Below are positions 1 through 5,372 of a stretch of DNA of 5,439 nucleotides, one piece after another. Numbering within the stretch: position 1 is the first letter of the stretch; each line of letters begins with the position of its first letter. The notes below the pieces were generated by a model that saw only the letters and a program-made list of their open reading frames with translations, was not told the DNA's origin and searched no databases. Where the stretch lies: NCBI GenBank assembly GCA_945835425.1, contig CAMAJC010000146.1:1-5439 (forward strand), in the 5' to 3' direction. This DNA is from an uncultured Clostridia bacterium. GTDB lineage: Bacteria > Bacillota > Clostridia > Oscillospirales > Ruminococcaceae. A program made the translations under genes and the position numbers.

Positions 1-12
1 ATTGTTTTATCC

Positions 13-137
13 TGTAGCGGCGACCTGCGGTCGCCACCGACATGAAGAACATAACCATTTCTATACGAATATAGAGCGCATATCCCAAAATAATACAATT
101 TCTGCATATCTGATGGCGACCGCAGGTCGCCGCTACA
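13..137. repeat. Long inverted repeat with 24-bp perfect arms (REP/MITE-like)
   Basis: The arm at 13-36 is the exact reverse complement of the arm at 114-137 (24 of 24 bases); the 77-bp core between them is AT-rich and has no ORF of note. Each arm is itself palindromic (GCGACC-TGC-GGTCGC), so each can form its own small hairpin or the two can pair as one long stem. The element lies 31 bp past the stop codon of the leftward MATE gene, where no ordinary T-tract terminator is visible, so it may also serve as a transcript end. No target-site duplication is evident at the borders. It resembles the GC-rich palindromic intergenic repeats of Clostridia, but family membership is inferred. Confidence 0.8.
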
Positions 138-168
138 ACATATAAAAACAGCCTGATACTTTTCTTTA

Positions 169-1596
169 TTATTCAGCCTGTGCGGCAGGTGTTTTCATAA
201 TCGTTTTCCATTTGCCCGAGCGGTAGCGCAGGTACAGGGCAAAGGTGCGCACCACGACCTCGATCGCGACGATCACATAGGTCGCGTACAGGTCCATCCC
301 GAAGACACGGACGGCCAGAATGGAAAAGAGTGTCCGGATGCCCCAGTTGGTGGCGGCGCTGATGTAGAAGTTGACGGTGGTGTCACCGGCACCGCGCAGA
401 ACGCCTGCAAAGACCCATGCGGCCAGCTGCGGCGCCTGGATGATGCCCATCAGCCGCAGGCACTCGGCGGCCATGATGATAACGTCGCGGTCGGGGGTAA
501 AGACGCTGATCAGCGGCTCGGCGAAAATGTACAGGCCCAAGCCCGTAAAGCACATGACGATAACGCCCATCAGCATCGTTGTCCGGACGAATTTCTCCGC
601 CAGCTTCGGCTTTTTCGCGCCCAGCGACTGGCCGACCAGGGTGGTGATCGCCGTCTGGAAAGCGAAGGCGGGCATATAGGAGAGCGATTCCGCCGACAGA
701 GAAAGGCTGTTGGCGGCGACGCTGACGGTGCCGAGGGTCGCGATGGTGCTGGTGACGAAGATGCCGGAGGAGGACATGCAGATGCGTTCCAGCATCGCCG
801 GGAAGCTGATGCGGATGATCTGGCGGGAAAGCGCCCAGTCCGGCTTCAGGCTCCCCTTTTCCCGCATGGACACATGGTAAGGGTTCCGGGGATTGAAAGC
901 GACATAGAACGCCATCAGGCCGGAGACAATCATGCCGATGGCCGTTGCGGCCGCTGCGCCTGTGACGCCCAGCCCTGCGCCCGGCATCGTAAAGCTGAAG
1001 CCGAAAACGGTCAGCTTCCGGGTCGGATAGATCAGCAGGAAGTTGCCCACGACGTTTACAATATTCATGACCAGATTGACCACCATCGGGGTCTTGGTGT
1101 CGCCGTACCCGCGGAAAGCGGAGCTGAGCACCATCGAGGAGAGGATGAAAAACCGTCCGAAGGAGGTGATCAGGTTATACCGCGCCGCCGTGTCGAGGAT
1201 ATCCGGCGCCGCGCCCATCCACAGCGGAATCATCCGGGAAAGGCAGGCGATCACAATCGCGATCGGCAGGCCGATATAGAGGATGACCAGAACCGCGTGG
1301 TGCATGAGTTTTTTGACCAGCGCCTCGTCCCCTGCGCCTCTGGCTCGTGCGACCAGGGCGGTTATGCCGACGCCCAGGGCCATGATCACGCCGTTGAGCA
1401 GGAAGATCGGCGAGTTGCTGATGGTGACGGCAGCGGTCGCGCCTGCGCCCAGGGAACCGACCATCGCCGTATCGGCAAAGCTGATGAGGGTCGTAAAAAT
1501 CTGCTCGACCAGTACCGGCCATGCCAGCAGGACAATTGTTTTCCAGACGCTTCTCGACTCGTCGGTGACGTCCAGTTGTTTCATTTTCGCCGCCAT
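169..1596 (-). CDS. MATE-family multidrug/toxin efflux transporter
   Basis: A 475-residue polytopic inner-membrane protein, the usual length for the MATE (multi-antimicrobial extrusion) family, whose members export cationic or other small organic compounds using a Na+ or H+ gradient. The two homologous halves show: 'WPVLVEQIF...FADTAMVGSLG' in the first helices (about 26-50) matched by 'FPAMLERICM...' at about 265; 'VARARGAGD' (82-90) matched by 'VGQSLGAKK' (321-329); and 'RGYGDTKTP' (162-170) matched by 'RGAGDT' (401-406). Long hydrophobic segments fill the rest and the C-terminus is short and basic. The ATG at 1594-1596 is chosen because AAGGAG (complement of 1604-1609) lies 7 nt upstream; an internal Met5 has no such site. 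The gene follows the phosphoesterase by 87 nt and has its own promoter. Arginine is often CGG, unlike the GH3 gene. Substrate is not predictable from sequence. Confidence 0.93.
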   Translation of the reverse strand: MAAKMKQLDVTDESRSVWKTIVLLAWPVLVEQIFTTLISFADTAMVGSLGAGATAAVTISNSPIFLLNGVIMALGVGITALVARARGAGDEALVKKLMHHAVLVILYIGLPIAIVIACLSRMIPLWMGAAPDILDTAARYNLITSFGRFFILSSMVLSSAFRGYGDTKTPMVVNLVMNIVNVVGNFLLIYPTRKLTVFGFSFTMPGAGLGVTGAAAATAIGMIVSGLMAFYVAFNPRNPYHVSMREKGSLKPDWALSRQIIRISFPAMLERICMSSSGIFVTSTIATLGTVSVAANSLSLSAESLSYMPAFAFQTAITTLVGQSLGAKKPKLAEKFVRTTMLMGVIVMCFTGLGLYIFAEPLISVFTPDRDVIIMAAECLRLMGIIQAPQLAAWVFAGVLRGAGDTTVNFYISAATNWGIRTLFSILAVRVFGMDLYATYVIVAIEVVVRTFALYLRYRSGKWKTIMKTPAAQAE

Positions 1597-1638
1597 GCTG
1601 TTTCTCCTTTTCGTTACGTCATTTCATTACATAAGGAG

Positions 1639-1667
1639 ATTATAGCACAACCGGATAAAAACAGCAA
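1639..1667 (-). promoter_or_regulatory. Promoter of the MATE gene (extended -10)
   Basis: On the minus strand, TTGCTG (complement of 1662-1667), a 17-bp spacer, then a consensus TATAAT (complement of 1639-1644) preceded by TGC, i.e. an extended -10. It lies in the 87-bp gap after the phosphoesterase gene and predicts a start near 1632, giving a leader of about 36 nt before the ATG. No terminator is seen between the two genes, so read-through from the phosphoesterase is also possible. Confidence 0.7.
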
Positions 1668-1683
1668 GATATTCTCTATTTTC

Positions 1684-2403
1684 TTATGCCAGCGCCGGGT
1701 CATCCTTGGTCGAGACATAATACTGCCAGCCGGTGTTGAGGCAGATGGCCGCGAGGTTTTCGCCGTACCCGGCGCCTGCATCGAGGCAGATATGGTCGCC
1801 TGCTTCGCTGATGACGATCTTGCCGCGGTGCTCATCCCCTAAAAGGAAGGTCGGGGTATGGCCGGTCACGAGGATTTTCCCGGGGAAGGGATGGCTCTCC
1901 GGCAGGGTGTGGGTGAAGAGCAGCTCCTCCGGGGTATAATCGGACAGGGCGCGGCCCTTGTCGGTCGGCGCCGCGTGCATCAGGATATAGTCCTTGCCGC
2001 CGGCGCGCACCTCTTCATACAGAGAAAACTCCGAAAGATACTCCAAAATCTGCGCGCGGCCGGACGGGGTCAGCTTGCGGTAAGCGTGCAGCGTCGCAGC
2101 GCCGGAATCGGAAATCCACTTGGCGAGCTTGCGCTTTAATTCCGGGGTCGGCATCTCCGCTTCTGCCCGGGCTGCGTCCGCGAGGGAATCCAGCGCATGC
2201 GCCGCCATATATTCGTGGTTGCCGAGAATCGGGATGATGTTCGGGCGCATCATCATGTCCTGCAGCACCTTGATGCCGTCGCGCCCGCGGTCGATCACGT
2301 CCCCCAGGACATAAACCGTGTCCGCGTCCTTTACTTTCAGCTTTTCCAGCATTTTGAGATACGACTCATAACAGCCGTGTATATCCGAAATAACGTAAAT
2401 CAT
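1684..2403 (-). CDS. Calcineurin-like metallophosphoesterase, PPP-type (serine/threonine phosphatase-like)
   Basis: A 239-residue soluble, presumably cytoplasmic, dinuclear-metal phosphatase. The ordered metal-binding motifs of the PPP superfamily are all present: D-x-H in 'SDIHG' (Asp7, His9), GDxxDRG in 'GDVIDRG' (34-40), GNHE in 'LGNHEY' (61-64), a His in 'LMHAAPT' (His143), and 'TGHTPT' (His182) followed by 'LDAGAGYG' (207-214). Family members dephosphorylate phosphoproteins or cleave dinucleoside polyphosphates (ApaH/PrpE-like); which applies here cannot be told. The start is set at the ATG at 2401-2403 because GGAGG (complement of 2411-2415) sits 7 nt upstream and the protein then begins right at the conserved first strand 'MIYVISDIHG'. 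The frame is open upstream to 2469, but this would add 22 residues outside the domain and overlap the promoter. It is transcribed towards the MATE gene. Confidence 0.9.
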   Translation of the reverse strand: MIYVISDIHGCYESYLKMLEKLKVKDADTVYVLGDVIDRGRDGIKVLQDMMMRPNIIPILGNHEYMAAHALDSLADAARAEAEMPTPELKRKLAKWISDSGAATLHAYRKLTPSGRAQILEYLSEFSLYEEVRAGGKDYILMHAAPTDKGRALSDYTPEELLFTHTLPESHPFPGKILVTGHTPTFLLGDEHRGKIVISEAGDHICLDAGAGYGENLAAICLNTGWQYYVSTKDDPALA

Positions 2404-2440
2404 AATCAGTCCTCCGTTTACTTGCTGGCTCATTAACATA

Positions 2441-2469
2441 ATTCTAGCATATTCTTTCCCCATCCTCAA
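2441..2469 (-). promoter_or_regulatory. Promoter of the metallophosphoesterase gene
   Basis: Minus strand: TTGAGG (complement of 2464-2469), 17-bp spacer, TAGAAT (complement of 2441-2446) preceded by TGC, an extended -10 of the same form as the MATE promoter. The expected start near 2434 gives a leader of about 31 nt that includes the GGAGG site. This short leader supports the ATG at 2403 rather than an upstream start. Confidence 0.65.
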
Positions 2470-2570
2470 CCCAAAATCACATTTTTACGAAAATTTTGCC
2501 AGTTTTTCCAGAAATAATATGCAGATACTGTCTAAAAGATACATAACATATTTTTTGAGCAGAAATAGGG

Positions 2571-2599
2571 AAAAAAGCAGAAACAGCGGCGTGTTCTGC
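2571..2599 (-). terminator. Leftward intrinsic terminator-like hairpin
   Basis: Read on the minus strand, GCAGAACA (2599-2592) pairs with TGTTTCTGC (2585-2577) as 8 bp with one bulged T, leaving a 6-nt CGCCGC loop, and is followed directly by six T (2576-2571). An alternative GC-only 5-bp stem (2602-2598 with 2590-2586) competes with it. No protein gene on the minus strand ends just upstream, so it must end either a small RNA, antisense read-through, or a leader. Confidence 0.5.
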
Positions 2600-2645
2600 C
2601 GCCCCGCAGTCTGCCCTGTATATTTATTTATTGTCCATGAGCGGT

Positions 2646-2679
2646 TTTCACAAGGTTGAACGATTATCTTTGTGTGAAA
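2646..2679. repeat. Inverted repeat TTTCACA / TGTGAAA
   Basis: Seven-base arms at 2646-2652 and 2673-2679 are perfect reverse complements with a 20-bp gap (27 bp centre to centre, between 2.5 and 3 helical turns). They lie 43 to 76 bp before the GH3 -35 element. This could be a two-half-site operator or a stem in the candidate leftward RNA; neither is proven. Confidence 0.45.
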
Positions 2680-2710
2680 GGCAGAAATAGCTTTGCTCTA
2701 TCTAAATTGG

Positions 2711-2738
2711 ATAATACGCTATTGAATTCTCATGCCAA
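2711..2738 (-). promoter_or_regulatory. Leftward promoter overlapping the GH3 promoter
   Basis: Minus strand TTGGCA (complement of 2733-2738; five of six to consensus), 16-bp spacer, TATTAT (complement of 2711-2716; five of six). Transcription would start near 2704 and run into the hairpin at 2599-2571. Its -35 lies inside the spacer of the rightward GH3 promoter, so the two should compete for RNA polymerase. Confidence 0.45.
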
Positions 2739-2750
2739 ATGTAGTAAAAT
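2722..2750 (+). promoter_or_regulatory. Promoter of the GH3 gene
   Basis: TTGAAT (2722-2727), 17-bp spacer, TAAAAT (2745-2750). The predicted start near 2757 gives a leader of about 100 nt before the ATG at 2856, containing a possible hairpin at 2763-2814. It is the best sigma-A-like match upstream of the gene. Confidence 0.6.
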
Positions 2751-2762
2751 AGATAATGACGA

Positions 2763-2814
2763 TTTGGGAAGGTTGTTCAAAAACTGATTTAAATAATTAT
2801 CCCGCCTTCCCGGA
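2763..2814 (+). other. Possible hairpin in the GH3 leader
   Basis: GGGAAGG (2766-2772) is complementary to CCTTCCC (2805-2811); with G-U pairs the stem extends to about 11 bp (2763-2773 with 2804-2814) around a 30-nt AT-rich loop. It falls wholly within the predicted leader, upstream of the ribosome-binding site, and has no T-tract after it, so it is not a terminator. It might stabilise the mRNA. Confidence 0.3.
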
Positions 2815-2842
2815 CGTGGCGTAAGTATTATGCAATATGATT

Positions 2843-2847
2843 GGAGG
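2843..2847 (+). promoter_or_regulatory. GGAGG ribosome-binding site that fixes the GH3 start
   Basis: GGAGG lies 8 nt before the ATG at 2856. An in-frame TTG at 2841 would place this motif inside its own second and third codons and has no Shine-Dalgarno site of its own, so ATG 2856 is the start. Confidence 0.85.
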
Positions 2848-2855
2848 ACTTTACG

Positions 2856-4556
2856 ATGTTTGACATGAGAGCCAAGCCTTTCAACCTGGACGATGAAGAT
2901 ATTGCCTGGGTCGAAAGCACCTTTGCCGGCATGACCAAAGAAGAGAAGATCGAAGCGCTCTTCTTCCCCTGCATGAGAGACTATACCGAGGAAGCGATCG
3001 ACGAGCTGCTGGACACCCTGCATCCCTGCGGCGTTATGTATCGTCCCTGCTCCGCTGAGGAAGCGGTCAACGCGACCAATATGTTCCGCAAAAAATGCAA
3101 GATCCCGATGCTGATCGCGGCCAACCTCGAAAAGGGCGGCAACGGCATCGTCAACGAGGGCACCCTGATCGGCGCTCCGCTGGAAATCGCGGCGACCGAC
3201 AACCTCGAAAACGCCAAGAGACTGGGCATCCTCTGTGCAAGAGAAGGCAAGGCTGTCGGCGCAAACTACGCCTTTGCCCCCATCATCGATATCGACTATA
3301 ATTTCCGCAACCCCATCACCAACACCCGTACCTTCGGCTCCGACCCCGCGAGAGTCGCTGCTTACGGCGCCGCTTATACCGAAGAGTGCCAGAAGCTGGG
3401 CGTCTGCGTCTCCATCAAGCACTTCCCCGGCGACGGCCGCGACGAACGCGACCAGCACCTGGTCACCTCCATCAACGATATGTCCTGCGAGGACTGGATG
3501 GCGACCTACGGCAACAACTACAAGGCTTCCATCGAAAAAGGCGCCCTGACCGTCATGGTCGGCCATATCATGCAGCCTGCATGGGCCAAGAGAATCAACC
3601 CTGCGCTGAAGGATGAGGACATCATGCCCGCTACCCTGTCGCCCGAAATGATCGGCCCGAACGGCCTGCTCCGTAAAGAGCTCGGCTTCAACGGCGTCAT
3701 CTGCACCGACGCGACCACCATGGCCGGCTTCACCATCCCCATGGACAGAAGCAAATCCGTTCCTTACTCCATCGCCTGCGGCGCTGATATCTTCCTGTTC
3801 AACAAGAACATGGCAGAAGACCTCGAGTACATGAAGAAGGGCATCGAGGACGGCATCCTGACCATGGAAAGAGTCGACGAAGCGGTTCTGCGCGTACTGG
3901 CTCTGAAGGCCGCACTGAAACTGTATAAACAGACCGAAGACCTGAAACTGGAGGACGCGCTGGCTGTTCTGGGCTGCGAAGAGCACAGACAGTGGGCAAA
4001 AGAGGTCGCTGACCAGTCGGTCACCCTCGTCAAAGAGGAAAAGGGCGTTCTGCCGCTCGACCCCGTCAACAAGAAGAGAGTCCTCTACTGCCCGATCGAA
4101 TCCGGTCAGGGCGTCGGTTACTCGGTCAAGGCCGGCGTCTGCGACCATGTAAAGGAGATGCTGGAGGCTGAGGGCTTCGAGGTCACCACCTTCGTTCCCG
4201 CCAACATGTTCGAGGGCAAGACTCCCCGTCAGGACGAGGTCACCAACAACTACGACTACATCATCTACCTCGCCAATATGTCCACCAAGTCCAACCAGAC
4301 CCAGGTCAGAATCGAATGGCTGCAGCCCATGGGCGCAAACTGCCCGCACTATGTCAACTCGGTTCCCACCATCTTCATCTCGGTTGAGAACCCCTATCAC
4401 CTGCTCGACGTACCGCGCGTCAAGACCTTTATCAACACCTATAACAGTAACGACGACGTTCTCGAAGCGCTGATCGACAAGCTGATGGGCAGAAGCGAGT
4501 TCAAGGGCAAAAACCCCGTCGACCCGTTCTGCGGCAAGTGGGATACCCATCTGTAA
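2856..4556 (+). CDS. Glycoside hydrolase family 3 beta-N-acetylhexosaminidase-like enzyme (NagZ group)
   Basis: A 566-residue two-domain GH3 enzyme that cleaves terminal beta-linked sugars, probably N-acetylglucosamine. The TIM-barrel domain covers about 25-350. It has 'KHFPGDG' (188-194) followed by 'RDERDQH' (195-201), where Asp199 and His201 match the Asp-His general acid/base dyad typical of NagZ enzymes, and 'GVICTDATTMAG' with Asp285 as the likely nucleophile. The 84-residue His-to-Asp spacing equals that I recall for Bacillus subtilis NagZ (His234, Asp318). A GH3_C-like domain begins near 'DQSVTLVKEE' (386) and ends with 'NPVDPFCGKWDTHL'. No signal peptide or lipobox is present, so it should act in the cytoplasm on imported saccharides or muropeptide-like sugars. 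Arginine codons are AGA, CGC and CGT, with no CGG or AGG seen, suggesting high expression. A beta-glucosidase or phosphorylase activity is possible. Confidence 0.88.
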   Translation: MFDMRAKPFNLDDEDIAWVESTFAGMTKEEKIEALFFPCMRDYTEEAIDELLDTLHPCGVMYRPCSAEEAVNATNMFRKKCKIPMLIAANLEKGGNGIVNEGTLIGAPLEIAATDNLENAKRLGILCAREGKAVGANYAFAPIIDIDYNFRNPITNTRTFGSDPARVAAYGAAYTEECQKLGVCVSIKHFPGDGRDERDQHLVTSINDMSCEDWMATYGNNYKASIEKGALTVMVGHIMQPAWAKRINPALKDEDIMPATLSPEMIGPNGLLRKELGFNGVICTDATTMAGFTIPMDRSKSVPYSIACGADIFLFNKNMAEDLEYMKKGIEDGILTMERVDEAVLRVLALKAALKLYKQTEDLKLEDALAVLGCEEHRQWAKEVADQSVTLVKEEKGVLPLDPVNKKRVLYCPIESGQGVGYSVKAGVCDHVKEMLEAEGFEVTTFVPANMFEGKTPRQDEVTNNYDYIIYLANMSTKSNQTQVRIEWLQPMGANCPHYVNSVPTIFISVENPYHLLDVPRVKTFINTYNSNDDVLEALIDKLMGRSEFKGKNPVDPFCGKWDTHL

Positions 4557-4574
4557 TGGATAACTGATTAAACC

Positions 4575-4611
4575 ATGCCCTCCTGGCATAAAGCAGGAGG
4601 GCATCATCCTT
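4575..4611 (+). terminator. Hairpin after the GH3 gene, weak terminator
   Basis: ATGCCCTCCTG (4575-4585) pairs perfectly with CAGGAGGGCAT (4594-4604) as an 11-bp GC-rich stem with an 8-nt loop, 18 nt after the GH3 stop. The following sequence (CATCCTTTC) is only moderately T-rich, so termination may be partial. Together with the separate pgmB promoter, this argues that GH3 and pgmB are mostly separate transcripts, though read-through is plausible. Confidence 0.6.
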
Positions 4612-4624
4612 TCAGCAAAATCCC

Positions 4625-4653
4625 TTGATATTTTTCCGCAAAACCGTTATAAT
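4625..4653 (+). promoter_or_regulatory. Promoter of pgmB, near-consensus
   Basis: TTGATA (4625-4630; five of six), 17-bp spacer, TATAAT (4648-4653; six of six). It is the strongest promoter in the window by match. The expected start near 4660 gives a leader of about 58 nt, at whose beginning sits the palindrome 4663-4676. Confidence 0.8.
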
Positions 4654-4662
4654 GATAGTATG

Positions 4663-4676
4663 GCAGGATATCCTGC
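4663..4676. promoter_or_regulatory. Perfect 14-bp palindrome, candidate operator of pgmB
   Basis: GCAGGATATCCTGC is a perfect palindrome located about +4 to +17 relative to the predicted pgmB start, the classic place for a repressor operator. A strong promoter followed by such a site suggests an inducible gene kept off without its sugar. The regulator is not in this window and the motif is not one I can assign to a named family. Confidence 0.5.
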
Positions 4677-4717
4677 GGTCTGTACAATAAAAATAAAAAT
4701 GAAAAGGAGTCTTTCCC

Positions 4718-5353
4718 ATGAAACAGAAAGCTGTAGTATTCGATCTGGACGGCGTTATCTGCTTTACCGACAAGTACCACTATCAGGCATGGAAGGCCCT
4801 GGCCGACGAGCTGGGCATCTACTTCGACGAGGAGATCAACAACCGTCTCCGCGGCGTTTCGAGAATGGCCTCTTTTGAGATCATCCTGGAGCGCTATGAA
4901 GGCAAACCCCTCACCGACGAGGAAAAGGAAGCCTGCTGCACCAAGAAAAACGACCTCTACCGCGAGCTGCTCAAAAATATGTCCCCTGCTGACCTGTCGA
5001 AGGAAGTCAAGGACACCCTGGACGGCCTGCGCGCAAAGGGCCTGAAGCTCGCCATCGGCTCTTCTTCCAAGAATACCCCCTTCATCCTCGGCCAGCTGGG
5101 TCTGGGCGATTACTTCGACGCCGTTTCCGACGGCAACAACATCACCCACTCCAAACCCAACCCCGAAGTTTTCCTGAAAGCTGCGGAGTTTTTGGGCCTT
5201 GACCCTGCTGACTGCCTGGTCGTTGAGGACGCTGAGGCCGGTCTGGACGCGGCGATCGCCGGCGGCATGGAATGTGCTGCTATCGGCGAGGCAGTGAAGT
5301 GCGGCAAGGGCACCTACAACCTGACCACCTTCTCCGACCTGCTGAAAATCTGA
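4718..5353 (+). CDS. pgmB: Beta-phosphoglucomutase (HAD superfamily)
   Basis: A 211-residue cytoplasmic HAD phosphatase-fold enzyme converting beta-D-glucose 1-phosphate to glucose 6-phosphate through beta-glucose 1,6-bisphosphate, feeding glycolysis after phosphorolysis of disaccharides such as maltose or trehalose. Comparison with the Lactococcus lactis enzyme shows the nucleophile Asp9 and acid/base Asp11 in 'VFDLDGVI', Thr17, His21, the cap-domain 'LRGVSRMAS' (44-52) with Arg49, 'GSSSKN' (114-119), Lys146 in 'SKPNPEVF' and the metal-binding Glu170-Asp171 in 'VVEDAEAG'. Arg45 replaces the cap lysine (Lys45) of the L. lactis protein, a conservative change. Length is close to the usual 215-220. 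ATG 4718 is supported by AAGGAG (4704-4709) 8 nt upstream. No sugar phosphorylase of the maltose or trehalose type lies in the window; the neighbour is the GH3 enzyme. Confidence 0.9.
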   Translation: MKQKAVVFDLDGVICFTDKYHYQAWKALADELGIYFDEEINNRLRGVSRMASFEIILERYEGKPLTDEEKEACCTKKNDLYRELLKNMSPADLSKEVKDTLDGLRAKGLKLAIGSSSKNTPFILGQLGLGDYFDAVSDGNNITHSKPNPEVFLKAAEFLGLDPADCLVVEDAEAGLDAAIAGGMECAAIGEAVKCGKGTYNLTTFSDLLKI

Positions 5354-5372
5354 TCATTCACAAAATGAAAAG

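Larger units (their letters stand above)
2571..2704 (-). ncRNA. Candidate small RNA or attenuated leader (unrecognised)
   Basis: A leftward promoter (TTGGCA, 16 bp, TATTAT at 2738-2711) and a hairpin followed by T6 (2599-2571) define a possible transcript of about 134 nt with no obvious coding content. Within it, TGTGAAA/TTTCACA arms (2673-2679 and 2646-2652) could form a 7-bp stem with a 20-nt loop, and the GC-rich 3' part (2586-2615) offers competing stems such as GCGGC/GCCGC. I do not recognise a known RNA family. It could be a free sRNA, or the upstream part of a 300-nt leader of the phosphoesterase gene that ends prematurely at the hairpin. Evidence is promoter and terminator logic only. 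Confidence 0.3.
2662..2801. promoter_or_regulatory. Four spaced GATAAT/ATTATC motifs around the GH3 promoter
   Basis: The hexamer GATAAT occurs at 2710-2715 and 2752-2757, and its complement ATTATC at 2663-2668 and 2796-2801, with steps of about 47, 42 and 44 bp. One copy overlaps the leftward -10 and another covers the expected GH3 transcription start. They may be sites for one regulator, but the core is short and AT-rich, so chance clustering is possible. Confidence 0.25.
2404..2855. other. 452-bp gene-free divergent regulatory region
   Basis: This AT-rich stretch between the divergent phosphoesterase and GH3 genes holds no convincing protein gene on either strand. It contains the phosphoesterase promoter (2441-2469), a leftward terminator-like hairpin (2571-2599), an inverted repeat (2646-2679), overlapping divergent promoters (2711-2750), a leader hairpin (2763-2814), four GATAAT/ATTATC motifs, and three copies of CAGAAATA (2509-2516, 2560-2567, 2682-2689). 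Its size is well above the other gaps in the window (87 and 161 nt), which is why I suspect an RNA or complex control region. Confidence 0.75.

Noticed and set aside
13..137. CRISPR repeats or a tandem array
   Set aside because: The two copies are inverted rather than direct, only two exist, and the unit is internally palindromic with no regular spacers.
149..180. Direct repeat CAGCCTG (149-155 and 174-180) as a MATE terminator or attachment site
   Set aside because: The copies are direct, so they form no hairpin, one lies in the end of the MATE coding region, and seven bases is too short to support an attachment site.
874..1842. Plus-strand open frame (322 codons) across the MATE start and the end of the phosphoesterase gene
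   Set aside because: It is antisense to two clear genes, its product is low-complexity and rich in Arg, Asp and His, and no proper start site is seen.
2404..2469. Upstream in-frame start for the metallophosphoesterase (up to 2469)
   Set aside because: The extra 22 residues are not part of the domain, the segment overlaps the promoter, and the GGAGG site favours the ATG at 2403.
2586..2602. Rightward terminator from the GCGGC/GCCGC stem
   Set aside because: On the plus strand the stem is only 5 bp and is followed by CCCGCAG rather than a T-tract; no rightward gene ends there.
2841..2855. TTG at 2841 as the GH3 start
   Set aside because: The GGAGG site lies inside the second and third codons of that start; it is placed correctly for the ATG at 2856.
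2730..4607. Long minus-strand open frame (625 codons) fully antisense to the GH3 gene
   Set aside because: It has no ribosome-binding site at its start and no recognisable domain, and its openness follows from the C-ending codon bias of the sense gene, which carries all GH3 catalytic motifs and a good start site.
4604..5149. Minus-strand open frame (181 codons) antisense to pgmB
   Set aside because: It spans the pgmB promoter and the first two thirds of the gene; the sense strand encodes a complete beta-phosphoglucomutase, so this is a shadow of codon bias.
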